DNA from: an uncultured Oscillospiraceae bacterium
GTDB taxonomy: Bacteria > Bacillota > Clostridia > Oscillospirales > Oscillospiraceae
NCBI GenBank assembly: GCA_944385095.1
Contig: CALWVS010000013.1
Span: 1-57,191, forward strand
Reading direction: 5' to 3'
DNA length: 57,191 nucleotides
The notes beneath the pieces are model-generated. The model was given only the letters and a program-made list of their open reading frames with translations. It was not told the DNA's origin and did not search any database. A program made the translations under genes and the position numbers. Position 1 is the stretch's first letter. Each line of letters opens with the position of its first letter. Below, piece after piece: positions 18,517 through 26,885 of this stretch.

Positions 18517-21174
18517 ATGAGGGAAACATGGAAAAAATGGTTTCCAAGCGTTAGCAAAATTGTCTTACGGGAACTACTGCTCCTCCTGTGTGCTGTAGCA
18601 ATGGGACTGGGATGGGGTGTATATCAATCTCCTAAATATCTGCCCACCATGAGTGGCAATGTTTACGCCATGGACCCCACTGGAGATTCCCTGTTTATGG
18701 TGCTTTCCAAAGAATCCAACAATAGTCTGGTCCATGTGGATTACCGTGGCAATCTGCTCCACTATGCTGTGACAGAAACCAATCAGGCATTTGAAAATCT
18801 GGTGGTACTGGATGACACCATTTATGCTGTGTTGACCACCTATGACACAGGAAACAGCACACAGGAACTGGTCTCTCTCTCTATGGAACATACTTCTATG
18901 CATGCAAATGTGTTGCTGGATTTATCCACAGTGGAGGGGGCAGTTGACATTACCTGGAGTGGTGCCTACCTGCCTCTGGATGAAGAACCAAAGGAACTTT
19001 GCCTCGGTGGAATAGATGATGCTGGAAATGGATATCTGCTCCACTGGGACCTGAATTCTGAGCACCCAAGGTTGGAACCAATCCTTGACGGTGAAAAAAT
19101 CTATAAACTGAACTATGTGGATGATAACCATTATGTATGGATTGACGCTGAAGGGCAATTATGTCAATCTGTAAATGGGAGATTGCGACGCAACCTTTTT
19201 GCATCAACAGATGACAGTACCCCTTACCACATATCGACCTGTGCAAATCGGGTACTGGTATCCGACAGCCTCAGTGGCAATATCTATGAAATTACCTCAG
19301 AAGGCACTGCCCATATAACTTGGTATGGCACAGAAACCATTCAAAACACAGATTATCAGTATGAGGACATAGCAATCTACACCACCTACCTAGATGACGA
19401 CAACCAAATTCAGGTAATAGCACTGTGTCATGATGGTGACTCCAATGTAGTCATTGGACCTGATGGAATCATCAAAGAACTGCATATGGGCTCTAATACT
19501 GTTTATATGGTCATTGGCTATTCTTTACCATTTATGCTGTTCTGTTTTGTACTATTGACAGTTCTGGCAGAGGTGCTTCGTGCAGCATTCCGCTCCCCAC
19601 GAATGGCGGTACGGCTGGCTATGTGCGAGCTAATCATGGCTGGTGTCATGTTGGGTGCTGTACTGGGCATTCAATATAGCTTCTATCAGGACACCATTCA
19701 GGAAGATGCCCAGCAAAAACTTCAACTTCTGGGCGGTAATCTTGCAGATGTACTGAGTGCAGGTGGTGTCATGAAAAACGAAGAAGTGGGGCAACTTGCC
19801 ACAGAAGTCTTGCAACGGACACAAAACAGCCATCAATATACTGTAAATGTGATATGGCTCAACAGGAAAGCTCTTCCCATCATTGGTTATGACAATACCA
19901 TTCCTGTAAACTATGCTGTGGAGGATGTGAAAAGTCGAGACTATGATACCACCATTCGCAGCTTTCTGACACATGGAAAAGAGAATGAACTCAGGGAGAT
20001 CCGCAATGCTCTTAATGTGAAGGACTTTATTTATATACAGCGAATTACACAGACAAACGCCAATACACAGGAATATTGGGTGGGTTGTGTTACAGTATCC
20101 CAGAGTGAGCGTGATATTCTGGCTGGTCGTACCAGCTTTTGGCTGCAGATGGCTCCTGTTTTGATTGCGTGTCCCTTTTTATTTGCACTTCTGATTTTCA
20201 TTACTTGGCGATTGCTTCACCCTCTGGGCATTGTACGAGAGTCTCTTGAGGAATTTTATGATACTGGTGGCGGTAATCAGATGGAGCTAACCCATATACC
20301 AAAAACAGAACTTTATCAGGTAGGGTTGGTTTTTAACGAATTATCTCATCAAACAAAGGTACAGCTAAATTCGCTCCATCACATCAATGGAGCCTACGCC
20401 CGTCTCGTGCCTGACTGCTTGTGCCAAATGCTCCACAAAGTGGATATTTTGTCCCTTGTACCTGGGGACTATCAGATTGTGGATGGTGCCCTACTGATTC
20501 TGGTTCCAGAAACCCCTGCCCGAACAGCGAAGGATTTGGAGCGGCTTTTTGCCCCAGCAGCGGAGCAAATTGTTATGCAAGGTGGCATGATTATGGACTA
20601 TGATGAGGGGTTAGGTGCTGTAACAGCACTGTTCAGCAATGCAAGATGCGCTGAGGTCTGTGCCCAAGAAACCATCTTCAACTACCAGGATACCCACACT
20701 GGTCGTGTTATGGTTACAATGATTCAGGATTCTGTGGAGTTGGGGGTCTTTGGTTCTGACCACCATCTTTACCCTGTGGCAGTCTCCGGTTCACTCCACC
20801 GTCGGCAGGAGGTACTCTCACTCATGTTGGAATTTGGGGCTGTATTGGTATTCAGCAAACCTGTGGAACAGCCCAATCTCCGGCTTTTAGGTTGGGACGG
20901 AGAAGCCAACTACTATGAAGATCCTGCATTTCGCCCCAGCAGTTGGCGCAGTCAGTGGGTAAAAGCATCCTCTATCTGGAATGAGGCTATCACATTGTTT
21001 CGCCAGCAACAGTTTGCCCAGTCTATGCGACGCTTTGCTCAGTTTCTGCGACTTCTGCCAGAGGACAACGCCGCACGCTGGTATCTGTTTCGCTGTGAAT
21101 CCCTGCGGGATATGGACCACACCAAGCCACTGGATACTGGTCTTCTGTTTCACTGGAGGGATCAATATGGATAA
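18517..21174 (+). CDS. Four-span membrane sensor with degenerate class III cyclase domain and TPR-like tail
   Basis: 885 residues. Span 1 about 14-36. An exterior beta-rich sensor (37-325) with propeller-like strands. Spans about 327-352 and 363-385, a second exterior region (about 388-540, Cache-like position), and span 4 about 543-565. The cytoplasmic part (620-780) matches the class III nucleotidyl cyclase outline: AYARLVPDCLCQML, the IVMQGGMIMDYDEGLGAV region where cyclases read hGG.i.k..GD..mA.F, and a second half with ELGVFGSDHHLYPVAVSG. The two metal Asp positions are not kept (LLILVPET and DEGLG), so it is probably inactive. The C-terminus (818-865) resembles the TPR-like end of bacterial cyclases (P-E-D-N-A-A-R). 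GGAGG upstream, 11 bp after the kinase-like gene. Its role may be to sense the envelope state and signal to the CIS. Confidence 0.55.
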   Translation: MRETWKKWFPSVSKIVLRELLLLLCAVAMGLGWGVYQSPKYLPTMSGNVYAMDPTGDSLFMVLSKESNNSLVHVDYRGNLLHYAVTETNQAFENLVVLDDTIYAVLTTYDTGNSTQELVSLSMEHTSMHANVLLDLSTVEGAVDITWSGAYLPLDEEPKELCLGGIDDAGNGYLLHWDLNSEHPRLEPILDGEKIYKLNYVDDNHYVWIDAEGQLCQSVNGRLRRNLFASTDDSTPYHISTCANRVLVSDSLSGNIYEITSEGTAHITWYGTETIQNTDYQYEDIAIYTTYLDDDNQIQVIALCHDGDSNVVIGPDGIIKELHMGSNTVYMVIGYSLPFMLFCFVLLTVLAEVLRAAFRSPRMAVRLAMCELIMAGVMLGAVLGIQYSFYQDTIQEDAQQKLQLLGGNLADVLSAGGVMKNEEVGQLATEVLQRTQNSHQYTVNVIWLNRKALPIIGYDNTIPVNYAVEDVKSRDYDTTIRSFLTHGKENELREIRNALNVKDFIYIQRITQTNANTQEYWVGCVTVSQSERDILAGRTSFWLQMAPVLIACPFLFALLIFITWRLLHPLGIVRESLEEFYDTGGGNQMELTHIPKTELYQVGLVFNELSHQTKVQLNSLHHINGAYARLVPDCLCQMLHKVDILSLVPGDYQIVDGALLILVPETPARTAKDLERLFAPAAEQIVMQGGMIMDYDEGLGAVTALFSNARCAEVCAQETIFNYQDTHTGRVMVTMIQDSVELGVFGSDHHLYPVAVSGSLHRRQEVLSLMLEFGAVLVFSKPVEQPNLRLLGWDGEANYYEDPAFRPSSWRSQWVKASSIWNEAITLFRQQQFAQSMRRFAQFLRLLPEDNAARWYLFRCESLRDMDHTKPLDTGLLFHWRDQYG

Positions 21175-22711
21175 AACCGTCTTTTCAAAATTCATTCACT
21201 CTCCCAGAGACTATTGGAAAATCGGACCTATTTTTATTTGGAAATGGTTGCTTCTGGTCTTAATTGGGGTTGTTGCTGTCCTTGTTCTACAGGTCTTTGG
21301 GCTTCCAGATGGTTTTTTGTTTTGTCCCACTGCTGAGGTTCCTTCCTATCGTTATGATGACCCTGCACTCCAAAAAATCTCCGGTGTAGTACAAGTCCTA
21401 GATTACCAAGGACGTATCCGGTATGAGGGGGAAGTGTCCTCTGGCTCTTTCACTGGTACAGGCAAAGTCTATGACACAAATGGCTTATTGGTCTATGATG
21501 GACCAGTGGTAGATGGTGTATACGAAGGGGAAGATGCCAAGGTATATTCTGATGGAATCCTGATTTATGAAGGTGCAATGGCTGCCAATCTTTATGAGGG
21601 TGCAGGGCGACGCACTGATCCCATAAGTGGTGAGGTCAGTGAAGGGCAATTTCTGGCTGGTGTTTTTGAAGGAGAAGGTCAACAGTTTCATGCCAATGGT
21701 ACCTTGATTCGTACTGGTACTTTTGTACAGGAATTGCTCAATGGGGAGGGGCAAGAATACTCCTCTAATGGTGTGCTACTGCGTGAAGGTACTTTTCAAG
21801 ATGGTCTGCTGCATGGTACAGGCACACAATACACTTCCAATGGTGTTCTAGCATATAAAGGAGAATTCTATACTGGCTTTTACCATGGACAGGGCGCACT
21901 CTATGATACCCTGAATGAAGTGCTGGTTTATGAAGGTGCATTCGTCTGGGGTAAAGCAACGGGATTGGGTCGAATCTACCACCCCAGTGGACAGCTTCTT
22001 TATGAAGGGCAAGTCTTCGATGGGCAACCCAGAGCGGATGCGTTTCTTGGGCTATCTCTGATAGATGTGGAATCTGCTTTCAAAGAACATTGGCTCCTCT
22101 ACTCCTATGAAGGTACCACTGCCTTTGTCTATCCCTATTTCCACCTTATGTTTATCACCCAATTTCCTGTACAACTGGTATCCCCAAGTCAACAGGAGGC
22201 AAAGGTGGAGCAGGAACGACAGGAACTTTTGGAAGCCATTACCACACAGATAGGGCAAAATCAGTCATTGGATGCACCAGCCTCTCAGGTTTCCTTGATA
22301 GAGGAATCCAATATAGGTGCAACAAAAAACATTCTGGCTGCACAATCAATTTGTGGTATAGAATTGTCTCAGGATACAGTCAAATCGGATGTGCTGATTT
22401 CTGAGGCACTATCTTATGGTGCTCCTTTGGCTGGTGTTCCCCAGCCTGAGTCTGGTCAAGTTTCAAGTATACATAAGACAGGATGGCATGAGTGGTTCAG
22501 TGATTATGCAATGGACCAGATGCTCGTTGGTGCTGTGGCTTTGCAAACTGGCCCCTATATCTATGAGTTTACTGCTCTTACCACTGCCTCTACACAAGAC
22601 AGCGACTGTTATCTGGCAAATGACCGAGGTGTAGAATCTACAACTGTATACCGAAGCTGGAAAGACAATCCCATATGGTATCAGAGTGCAGTCAGGAGGG
22701 ATAACCCATGA
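21167..22711 (+). CDS. Membrane-anchored MORN-repeat protein
   Basis: 514 residues from the ATG at 21167 (GGAGGG upstream), overlapping the previous gene by 8 bp. The longer open frame lies inside that gene. One membrane span at about 24-45 (WLLLVLIGVVAVLVL). Residues 80-290 hold about nine MORN-like repeats of 22-24 residues with the pattern YEGe...G...G.G..y...G.l (for example LHGTGTQYTSNGVLAYKG). The C-terminal 220 residues are unclassified, with a Gln/Glu-rich helix at about 340-365. MORN repeats bind membranes or partner proteins, and here they probably face outside the cell. Toxin-immunity and cell-wall roles are other options. The coupling to CIS genes on both sides argues for a part of the apparatus. 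Confidence 0.65.
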   Translation: MDKTVFSKFIHSPRDYWKIGPIFIWKWLLLVLIGVVAVLVLQVFGLPDGFLFCPTAEVPSYRYDDPALQKISGVVQVLDYQGRIRYEGEVSSGSFTGTGKVYDTNGLLVYDGPVVDGVYEGEDAKVYSDGILIYEGAMAANLYEGAGRRTDPISGEVSEGQFLAGVFEGEGQQFHANGTLIRTGTFVQELLNGEGQEYSSNGVLLREGTFQDGLLHGTGTQYTSNGVLAYKGEFYTGFYHGQGALYDTLNEVLVYEGAFVWGKATGLGRIYHPSGQLLYEGQVFDGQPRADAFLGLSLIDVESAFKEHWLLYSYEGTTAFVYPYFHLMFITQFPVQLVSPSQQEAKVEQERQELLEAITTQIGQNQSLDAPASQVSLIEESNIGATKNILAAQSICGIELSQDTVKSDVLISEALSYGAPLAGVPQPESGQVSSIHKTGWHEWFSDYAMDQMLVGAVALQTGPYIYEFTALTTASTQDSDCYLANDRGVESTTVYRSWKDNPIWYQSAVRRDNP

Positions 22712-23277
22712 GTCAAGAGCCAATTTTTATAAAAGCAGTCCATATCTTGTTGCAGTATCTACAGGGTGAACTAGTCCCAACCATACTCAACTCCCCAGAC
22801 ATGATTAAGCTGACCTATCCCGGTCAGGAGGATGAGTTCCGACTGGGTCTGTTTCTCTACGACCTGGAGGAGGTTCGACCAAATGGACCACCTGGGATGA
22901 CCCAACTCAGCGAGGATACACGACGGCACCCAGATTTATCCCTCATAATGCGGCTTATGGTCTTTGCCAACCGAAATGTTGCATTCAACAGTATGGAGAC
23001 AGCAGATGAACTGCTTATGCTGGAAGCAGTATATCGTGCTGTACACAGTGCAACAAAACTGGAATTGGATGGTCAAAATTTACAGCTTCGTTTTTTACCC
23101 ATAACTCAAAGTGAAAAAATCTCTCTTTGGCAATCCATTGGTTCTCCCCTCCAGTCAGCTGTCTATATTTCCTTGGAGCCCATCCCTGTCCCCAGTACCC
23201 GCATTCAGCGAATCCCACCCATTAGGGAAGTGGAAATTCATACCAATCGGATGGGAAGGGGGCTTGCAAGCCTATGA
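22708..23277 (+). CDS. CIS tail terminator-like protein, DUF4255 (Pvc16/Afp16-like)
   Basis: 189 residues. The DUF4255 outline is clear: an N-terminal helix (FIKAVHILLQYLQGELV), YDLEEVRPNGPP, the PDLSLIMRLMVFANR strand pair, and the C-terminal EKISLWQSIGSPLQSAVYISLEPIPV. In Afp/PVC particles this protein caps the tube and sheath and attaches to the sheath. ATGA overlap with the MORN gene and again with the next gene shows tight coupling. Confidence 0.85.
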   Translation: MSQEPIFIKAVHILLQYLQGELVPTILNSPDMIKLTYPGQEDEFRLGLFLYDLEEVRPNGPPGMTQLSEDTRRHPDLSLIMRLMVFANRNVAFNSMETADELLMLEAVYRAVHSATKLELDGQNLQLRFLPITQSEKISLWQSIGSPLQSAVYISLEPIPVPSTRIQRIPPIREVEIHTNRMGRGLASL

Positions 23278-23660
23278 GTTTTTTTCTTTGCACTGGAGCA
23301 ACCTTGCAGTGTTCCTTTGGTGCTGCTCCTGTGCCGTTCAGTCCCCTGCCCACTCCTTGTGTTTTTACAGGTGGACGCCCAATGGGGGTAATGACTGACG
23401 TGACTCCCATGATCAACATACCAACCTTTGGGATGTGCAGCAGTCTTTCAAATCCCACAGTAGCCAGTGCCACAACAGCAGCATTGGGTGTACTAACCCC
23501 TATGCCCTGTATCCCTGCCCCTTCTGGTTCCTGGCTCATGTCTTCACAAAAGGTATTGATTGGTGGACAGCCAGCAATTACCGATGACAGTCAACTGATG
23601 TGTGTTTGGGGCGGTCAGATTTCTGTCCAGTTTGCTGGTCAAACCAGTGTACTGCTATAA
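23274..23660 (+). CDS. PAAR-like spike tip protein, DUF4280
   Basis: 128 residues. It fits the DUF4280/PAAR-like family: ATLQCSFG at the N-terminus, GGRPMGVMTDVTPMINIPTFGMC, SLSNPTVASATTAALG, TPMPCIPAP, and VLIGGQPAITDDSQLMCVWGGQISV. Such proteins cap the spike trimer and sharpen the tip, with Cys/His residues often binding metal (Cys at 6, 13, 29, 54, 79 and 110). It overlaps the tail-terminator gene by 4 bp, although its physical place is the other end of the particle. Confidence 0.85.
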   Translation: MSFFLCTGATLQCSFGAAPVPFSPLPTPCVFTGGRPMGVMTDVTPMINIPTFGMCSSLSNPTVASATTAALGVLTPMPCIPAPSGSWLMSSQKVLIGGQPAITDDSQLMCVWGGQISVQFAGQTSVLL

Positions 23661-23689
23661 CAAAAACAATCCGAAAGAGGGTAACGAAA

Positions 23690-25405
23690 ATGGCAGAGTA
23701 TTTAGCCCCAGGCGTGTATGTAGAAGAATTCGATAGCGGTGTAAAAGCGATGGAAGGTGTTGGCACCAGTACAGCCGGCTTTGTTGGGCTGGCTGCCCGT
23801 GGTCCAGTGTCAGGGCGTCCTGTCCTGCTCACAAGTTTTGCTGATTACAGACGGCGATTTGGTGGATATCTGTCTGAATTGGAATATGGTGGTTATCGCT
23901 ATTTACCCAATTGTGTGGAGCAATTTTTCACCAATGGTGGAAGCACCTGCTATGTTATGCGTGTAGCACCAGAGAACGCAGTAGCAGCCAAAAGTGCCGA
24001 CGGTCCTATGGTAGTAACTGCTATGGACCCCGGCACATGGGCCAATACCATGTTGGCTTTTGTAACCCGCACTGTGCGAGCCAGAACTCAGATTTTATCC
24101 ATTCAGGACAGCACCAACGGAAAACAGTACCAGTTGAAAAATACAGCTGGTTTTCGAGCGGGTGACTTAGTTGCTTTTAAGGAAAATAACCAGATAACCT
24201 ACAACCAAATCACTTCGGTCAATGGGCAACTGGTCACTATGGCTGAACCACTGTCAGAGGATGCCGCTGATGTCTCTTTGGTGCCTCAGAAAACACTGGA
24301 AGCCTGTGGTGTAGACTTGGTCATCCTATGGGATGACATTCAGGAGTCCTATACTGGATGCTCTCTCAACCCCAGTACTTCCGATTACCTTGGTGATGCC
24401 CTTGTGAAATCCACTATGGCGAAGATTACCTTAAATTTGGAAACCAAACTGGATGACCCACTGGTACTGCTGGGTGCTCCCCCAGAATCAGAAAGTCTAC
24501 GAATTGAACTCAGTGGTGGTCTCAATGGAACTATGGACGCAGTGAATGCTGGCACCTTCAATGGTGTGGACAATGGTCCTGGTAAACGGACAGGTATTGA
24601 GGCATTTCAGGAAATATCTGATGTAAGCATTATGGCAGTACCTGGCATTACAGATGCCAATGTACAAGCAAAACTGATTGCCCACTGTGAGGGGCTGATC
24701 AGCCGTTTTGCTGTGCTGGATGCACCACAGGATGCTACTTCAGTCAACGACCTGAATGAACATAAAAGTGCCTATGATACCAGTTATGCAGCACTCTATG
24801 CACCTTGGGTACAGGTTTTTGACCCCTCATTGAAACGCCCCACCTTCCTGCCGCCTTCTGGCTCTGTCTGCGGTATCTATGCCCGCACTGACATTGAACG
24901 GGGAGTACACAAGGCTCCTGCCAATGAGGTGGTTCGTGGCTGCACAGGTCTGTCCGTCACTTACAACACGGCAGAACAGGGCAAACTCAATCCAAACGGT
25001 ATCAACCTGATTCGGGCACTGCCTGGTCAGGGCATTCGGGTCTGGGGTGCTCGTACCTGCTCCAGTGATGGAAACTGGAAATATGTCAACGTACGGCGGC
25101 TTTTTATCTTTCTGGAGGAGTCCATCCGTGCCAATACCAACTGGGCTGTCTTTGAGCCAAACGATGAAGGTCTTTGGTCGCGGGTCAAAGGTACCATTAC
25201 ACTTTTTTTGGAAACCCAACGCCGCAATGGTGCTCTGATGGGAACGACTCCTGAGGAGGCCTACTATGTGGATGTAGGACGTAATACCATGAGTCAGGAC
25301 GATATTCTAAATGGTCGTCTCATCTGTGAAATTGGTGTAGCACCCGTCAGACCGGCAGAATTTGTAATCTTCCGCATTACCCAGAAAATGCAGGATGCAA
25401 CTTAA
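23690..25405 (+). CDS. CIS contractile sheath protein
   Basis: 571 residues, start ATG 23690 with AGAGGG upstream. The N-terminal linker strand is LAPGVYVEEFDSGVKAMEGVGTST with AGFVG.AARGP, the standard sheath opening. The C-terminal domain holds VFEPNDEGLWSRVKGTITLF and TPEEAYYVDVGRNTMSQDDI, which form the mesh between subunits. This is the only sheath gene here, whereas PVC/Afp carry three paralogues. It contracts to drive the inner tube. Confidence 0.95.
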   Translation: MAEYLAPGVYVEEFDSGVKAMEGVGTSTAGFVGLAARGPVSGRPVLLTSFADYRRRFGGYLSELEYGGYRYLPNCVEQFFTNGGSTCYVMRVAPENAVAAKSADGPMVVTAMDPGTWANTMLAFVTRTVRARTQILSIQDSTNGKQYQLKNTAGFRAGDLVAFKENNQITYNQITSVNGQLVTMAEPLSEDAADVSLVPQKTLEACGVDLVILWDDIQESYTGCSLNPSTSDYLGDALVKSTMAKITLNLETKLDDPLVLLGAPPESESLRIELSGGLNGTMDAVNAGTFNGVDNGPGKRTGIEAFQEISDVSIMAVPGITDANVQAKLIAHCEGLISRFAVLDAPQDATSVNDLNEHKSAYDTSYAALYAPWVQVFDPSLKRPTFLPPSGSVCGIYARTDIERGVHKAPANEVVRGCTGLSVTYNTAEQGKLNPNGINLIRALPGQGIRVWGARTCSSDGNWKYVNVRRLFIFLEESIRANTNWAVFEPNDEGLWSRVKGTITLFLETQRRNGALMGTTPEEAYYVDVGRNTMSQDDILNGRLICEIGVAPVRPAEFVIFRITQKMQDAT

Positions 25406-25424
25406 TTGATTGGATGTGTATGAA

Positions 25425-25859
25425 ATGGCAGAGATTATCTACCCCTACAAAAAATATAACTATAAGGTGCTTCTGGACAATACAGAGGAAGCTGGGTTCA
25501 GTGAAGTTTCTGCCCCCGATATTACCTCTGATCCTGTGGAGTACCGTGAGGGCAACATGACCGGCAGAACCCCTGGTAAGCAGCCAGGTCTTATGAAATA
25601 CTCCAATGTGACCTTAAAGCGTGGCACCACCGATTCACAAGTGTTTGTCACATGGATGAAGGACATTCAAGATGGAAAGGCTACTCGAAAAACAGTGGTC
25701 ATTACCCTGATGGATGACGAGATGAATGAGGTGGCTTCTTGGCAGCTAGAGAAGTGCTGGCCCACCAAGTACACCGCTCCCGATTTCAATTCCACCAGCA
25801 ATGAGGTTGCCATTGAAAGTTTAGAACTGGTGACAGAAGGTGTCACCCGAATCAAATAA
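25425..25859 (+). CDS. CIS inner tube protein (gp19-like), copy 1
   Basis: 144 residues from ATG 25425, 19 bp after the sheath. A T4 gp19/Hcp-type beta barrel: YKKYNYKVLLDNTEEAGFSEVSA, the central VEYREGNMTGRTPGKQPGLMKY and the C-terminal NEVAIESLELVTEGVTRI. Hexameric rings of this protein build the tube inside the sheath. Its length and the EYREG..pg.Kl.G pattern match Afp1/Pvc1. A TTG start 15 bp earlier is possible but has no better ribosome binding site. Confidence 0.92.
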   Translation: MAEIIYPYKKYNYKVLLDNTEEAGFSEVSAPDITSDPVEYREGNMTGRTPGKQPGLMKYSNVTLKRGTTDSQVFVTWMKDIQDGKATRKTVVITLMDDEMNEVASWQLEKCWPTKYTAPDFNSTSNEVAIESLELVTEGVTRIK

Positions 25860-25875
25860 AAAAGGGGCATAACAG

Positions 25876-26244
25876 ATGGAACTGCAAACAGTATATCCAT
25901 TCCGGCTTCCAAAAGGCTATATAGATCGGGAGGGCAATTTACATCGGGAAGGTCAGATGCGGCTGGCTACCGCAGGGGATGAACTCAGTTCACTGCGTGA
26001 CCCACGGGTCAAGGCAGATGAGAGTATGATGAATGTGATGCTGCTCTCCAAGGTAGTGACCTCTTTGGGTACACTGACAGAGATTACTCCTGAAGTGATA
26101 GAAGGTCTTTTTATCAGTGATTTGGAATTTCTGCAAAACATGTATGAAACCATCAACAAGGTGGACAATCCCAAAATTCAAGTAACCTGCCCTCACTGTG
26201 GGCACCAGTTTACCGATACCCTAAATTTTCAGGGGGCGGTATAA
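25876..26244 (+). CDS. Tail assembly chaperone-like protein with zinc knuckle
   Basis: 122 residues in the zero frame. N-terminus: YPFRLPKGYIDREGNLHREGQMRLATAGDE, the opening seen in tail-assembly proteins of CIS and phage Mu/P2-like clusters. A helical middle (LLSKVVTSLGTLTEITPEVIEGL) and a single CPHCG knuckle with a downstream His follow, then LNFQGAV and stop. The end carries a -1 frameshift signal (26223-26274) that would give a 181-residue longer product, as lambda gpG/gpGT do. Chaperones of this kind guide tube polymerisation. AAAGGGG upstream. Confidence 0.82.
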   Translation: MELQTVYPFRLPKGYIDREGNLHREGQMRLATAGDELSSLRDPRVKADESMMNVMLLSKVVTSLGTLTEITPEVIEGLFISDLEFLQNMYETINKVDNPKIQVTCPHCGHQFTDTLNFQGAV

Positions 26245-26274
26245 GCCTTCGACCGCAGAAAGAGCTATACCGCC
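26223..26274 (+). other. Programmed -1 ribosomal frameshift signal
   Basis: In the zero frame of the chaperone gene the codons read CTA AAT TTT. The heptamer A AAT TTT (26223-26229) has the X XXY YYZ slippery form. After 5 nt comes a perfect 9-bp stem, GGCGGTATA (26235-26243) with TATACCGCC (26266-26274), 22-nt loop. The stop TAA (26242-26244) lies in the stem. The -1 frame then reads S-G-G-G-I-S-L-R and continues 63 residues to TGA at 26418. The -1 frame has no ATG, GTG or TTG between its upstream stop (26145) and the domain. Confidence 0.8.
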
Positions 26275-26420
26275 AGCTCTCGTTTATTGCTTACTATTTC
26301 CACTGGGATTTGGACCGAACACTGGCACTCCCCCATTTGGAACGGGAAAAATTTTGCCGGGAGATTAGTCAGATCAACAAGGAATCCAATGCCCAAGAAA
26401 AGAATCTTTTTGACCTTTGA
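26229..26420 (+). CDS. DUF6760-like C-terminal extension, -1 frame of the chaperone gene
   Basis: 63 codons in the -1 frame with no initiation codon of their own. After an SGGG linker the peptide reads KELYRQLSFIAYYFHWDLDR, then LPHLEREKFCREISQIN. This is the compact helical pattern (AyhfhW, HleRe.w..EI..iN) of small DUF6760-type proteins found beside tail genes in CIS clusters. Only frameshifting from 25876 would express it, giving chaperone-linker-domain of 181 residues. Alternative: non-canonical CTG start at 26187 or 26196. Confidence 0.72.
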   Translation, partial: SGGGISLRPQKELYRQLSFIAYYFHWDLDRTLALPHLEREKFCREISQINKESNAQEKNLFDL

Positions 26421-26437
26421 CAGGAGTTGGAGCAGCC

Positions 26438-26872
26438 ATGTTAAATCTACTGCATCAGAACCCACTTTCTTCCTATAACTTCCATGTTCGACTTGGAGTG
26501 TTTGAATTTGGATTCTCCAAAGTTTCCGGTTTACAGCGGGAAACAGAACCCTTTACTTATCAGGAGGGTGGTTTGAACGACAGAATCCATGTGCTACCAG
26601 GTCCAGTCAAAAACTGTGGTACACTGCGTCTGGAACGTGGTGCTTACGCAGGGGAGTATTTCCCCTTCTATCTTGTAGGAGAAAAATTGACTGTTCCACT
26701 GAGACTTGAAATTTGGAATGAAGCCAACTCTATGCTGGGTGGTAAGGTCTACACCTTGGTGGGACTGGTGGTGAAAAAATTTGAGGTGGGTGACATGGAT
26801 GCAATGCAAAACACACTGCTTATCGACCGGTTTGAGCTCAACTATGAATCTATGTACATCTCGCCGGTCTAA
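26438..26872 (+). CDS. CIS inner tube-like protein, copy 2 (tube initiator type)
   Basis: 144 residues from ATG 26438, with AGGAG 12 bases upstream. gp19-like barrel: SYNFHVRLGVFEFGFSKVSGLQRE, YQEGGLNDRIHVLPGPVKN, LRLERGAYAGE and MLIDRFELNYE-like end (LLIDRFELNYESMYISPV). It differs from copy 1 in the loop residues and in keeping the family pattern of the second tube protein of Afp/PVC (Afp5-like), which starts the tube on the hub. It ends just before a gene without a standard start codon. Confidence 0.88.
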   Translation: MLNLLHQNPLSSYNFHVRLGVFEFGFSKVSGLQRETEPFTYQEGGLNDRIHVLPGPVKNCGTLRLERGAYAGEYFPFYLVGEKLTVPLRLEIWNEANSMLGGKVYTLVGLVVKKFEVGDMDAMQNTLLIDRFELNYESMYISPV

Positions 26873-26885
26873 GTATATTGGGCTG

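Noticed and set aside
20981-21166. Longer N-terminus of the MORN protein
   Set aside because: It lies wholly inside the cyclase-like gene. The ATG at 21167 has its own ribosome binding site and is followed by a normal membrane-anchor start.
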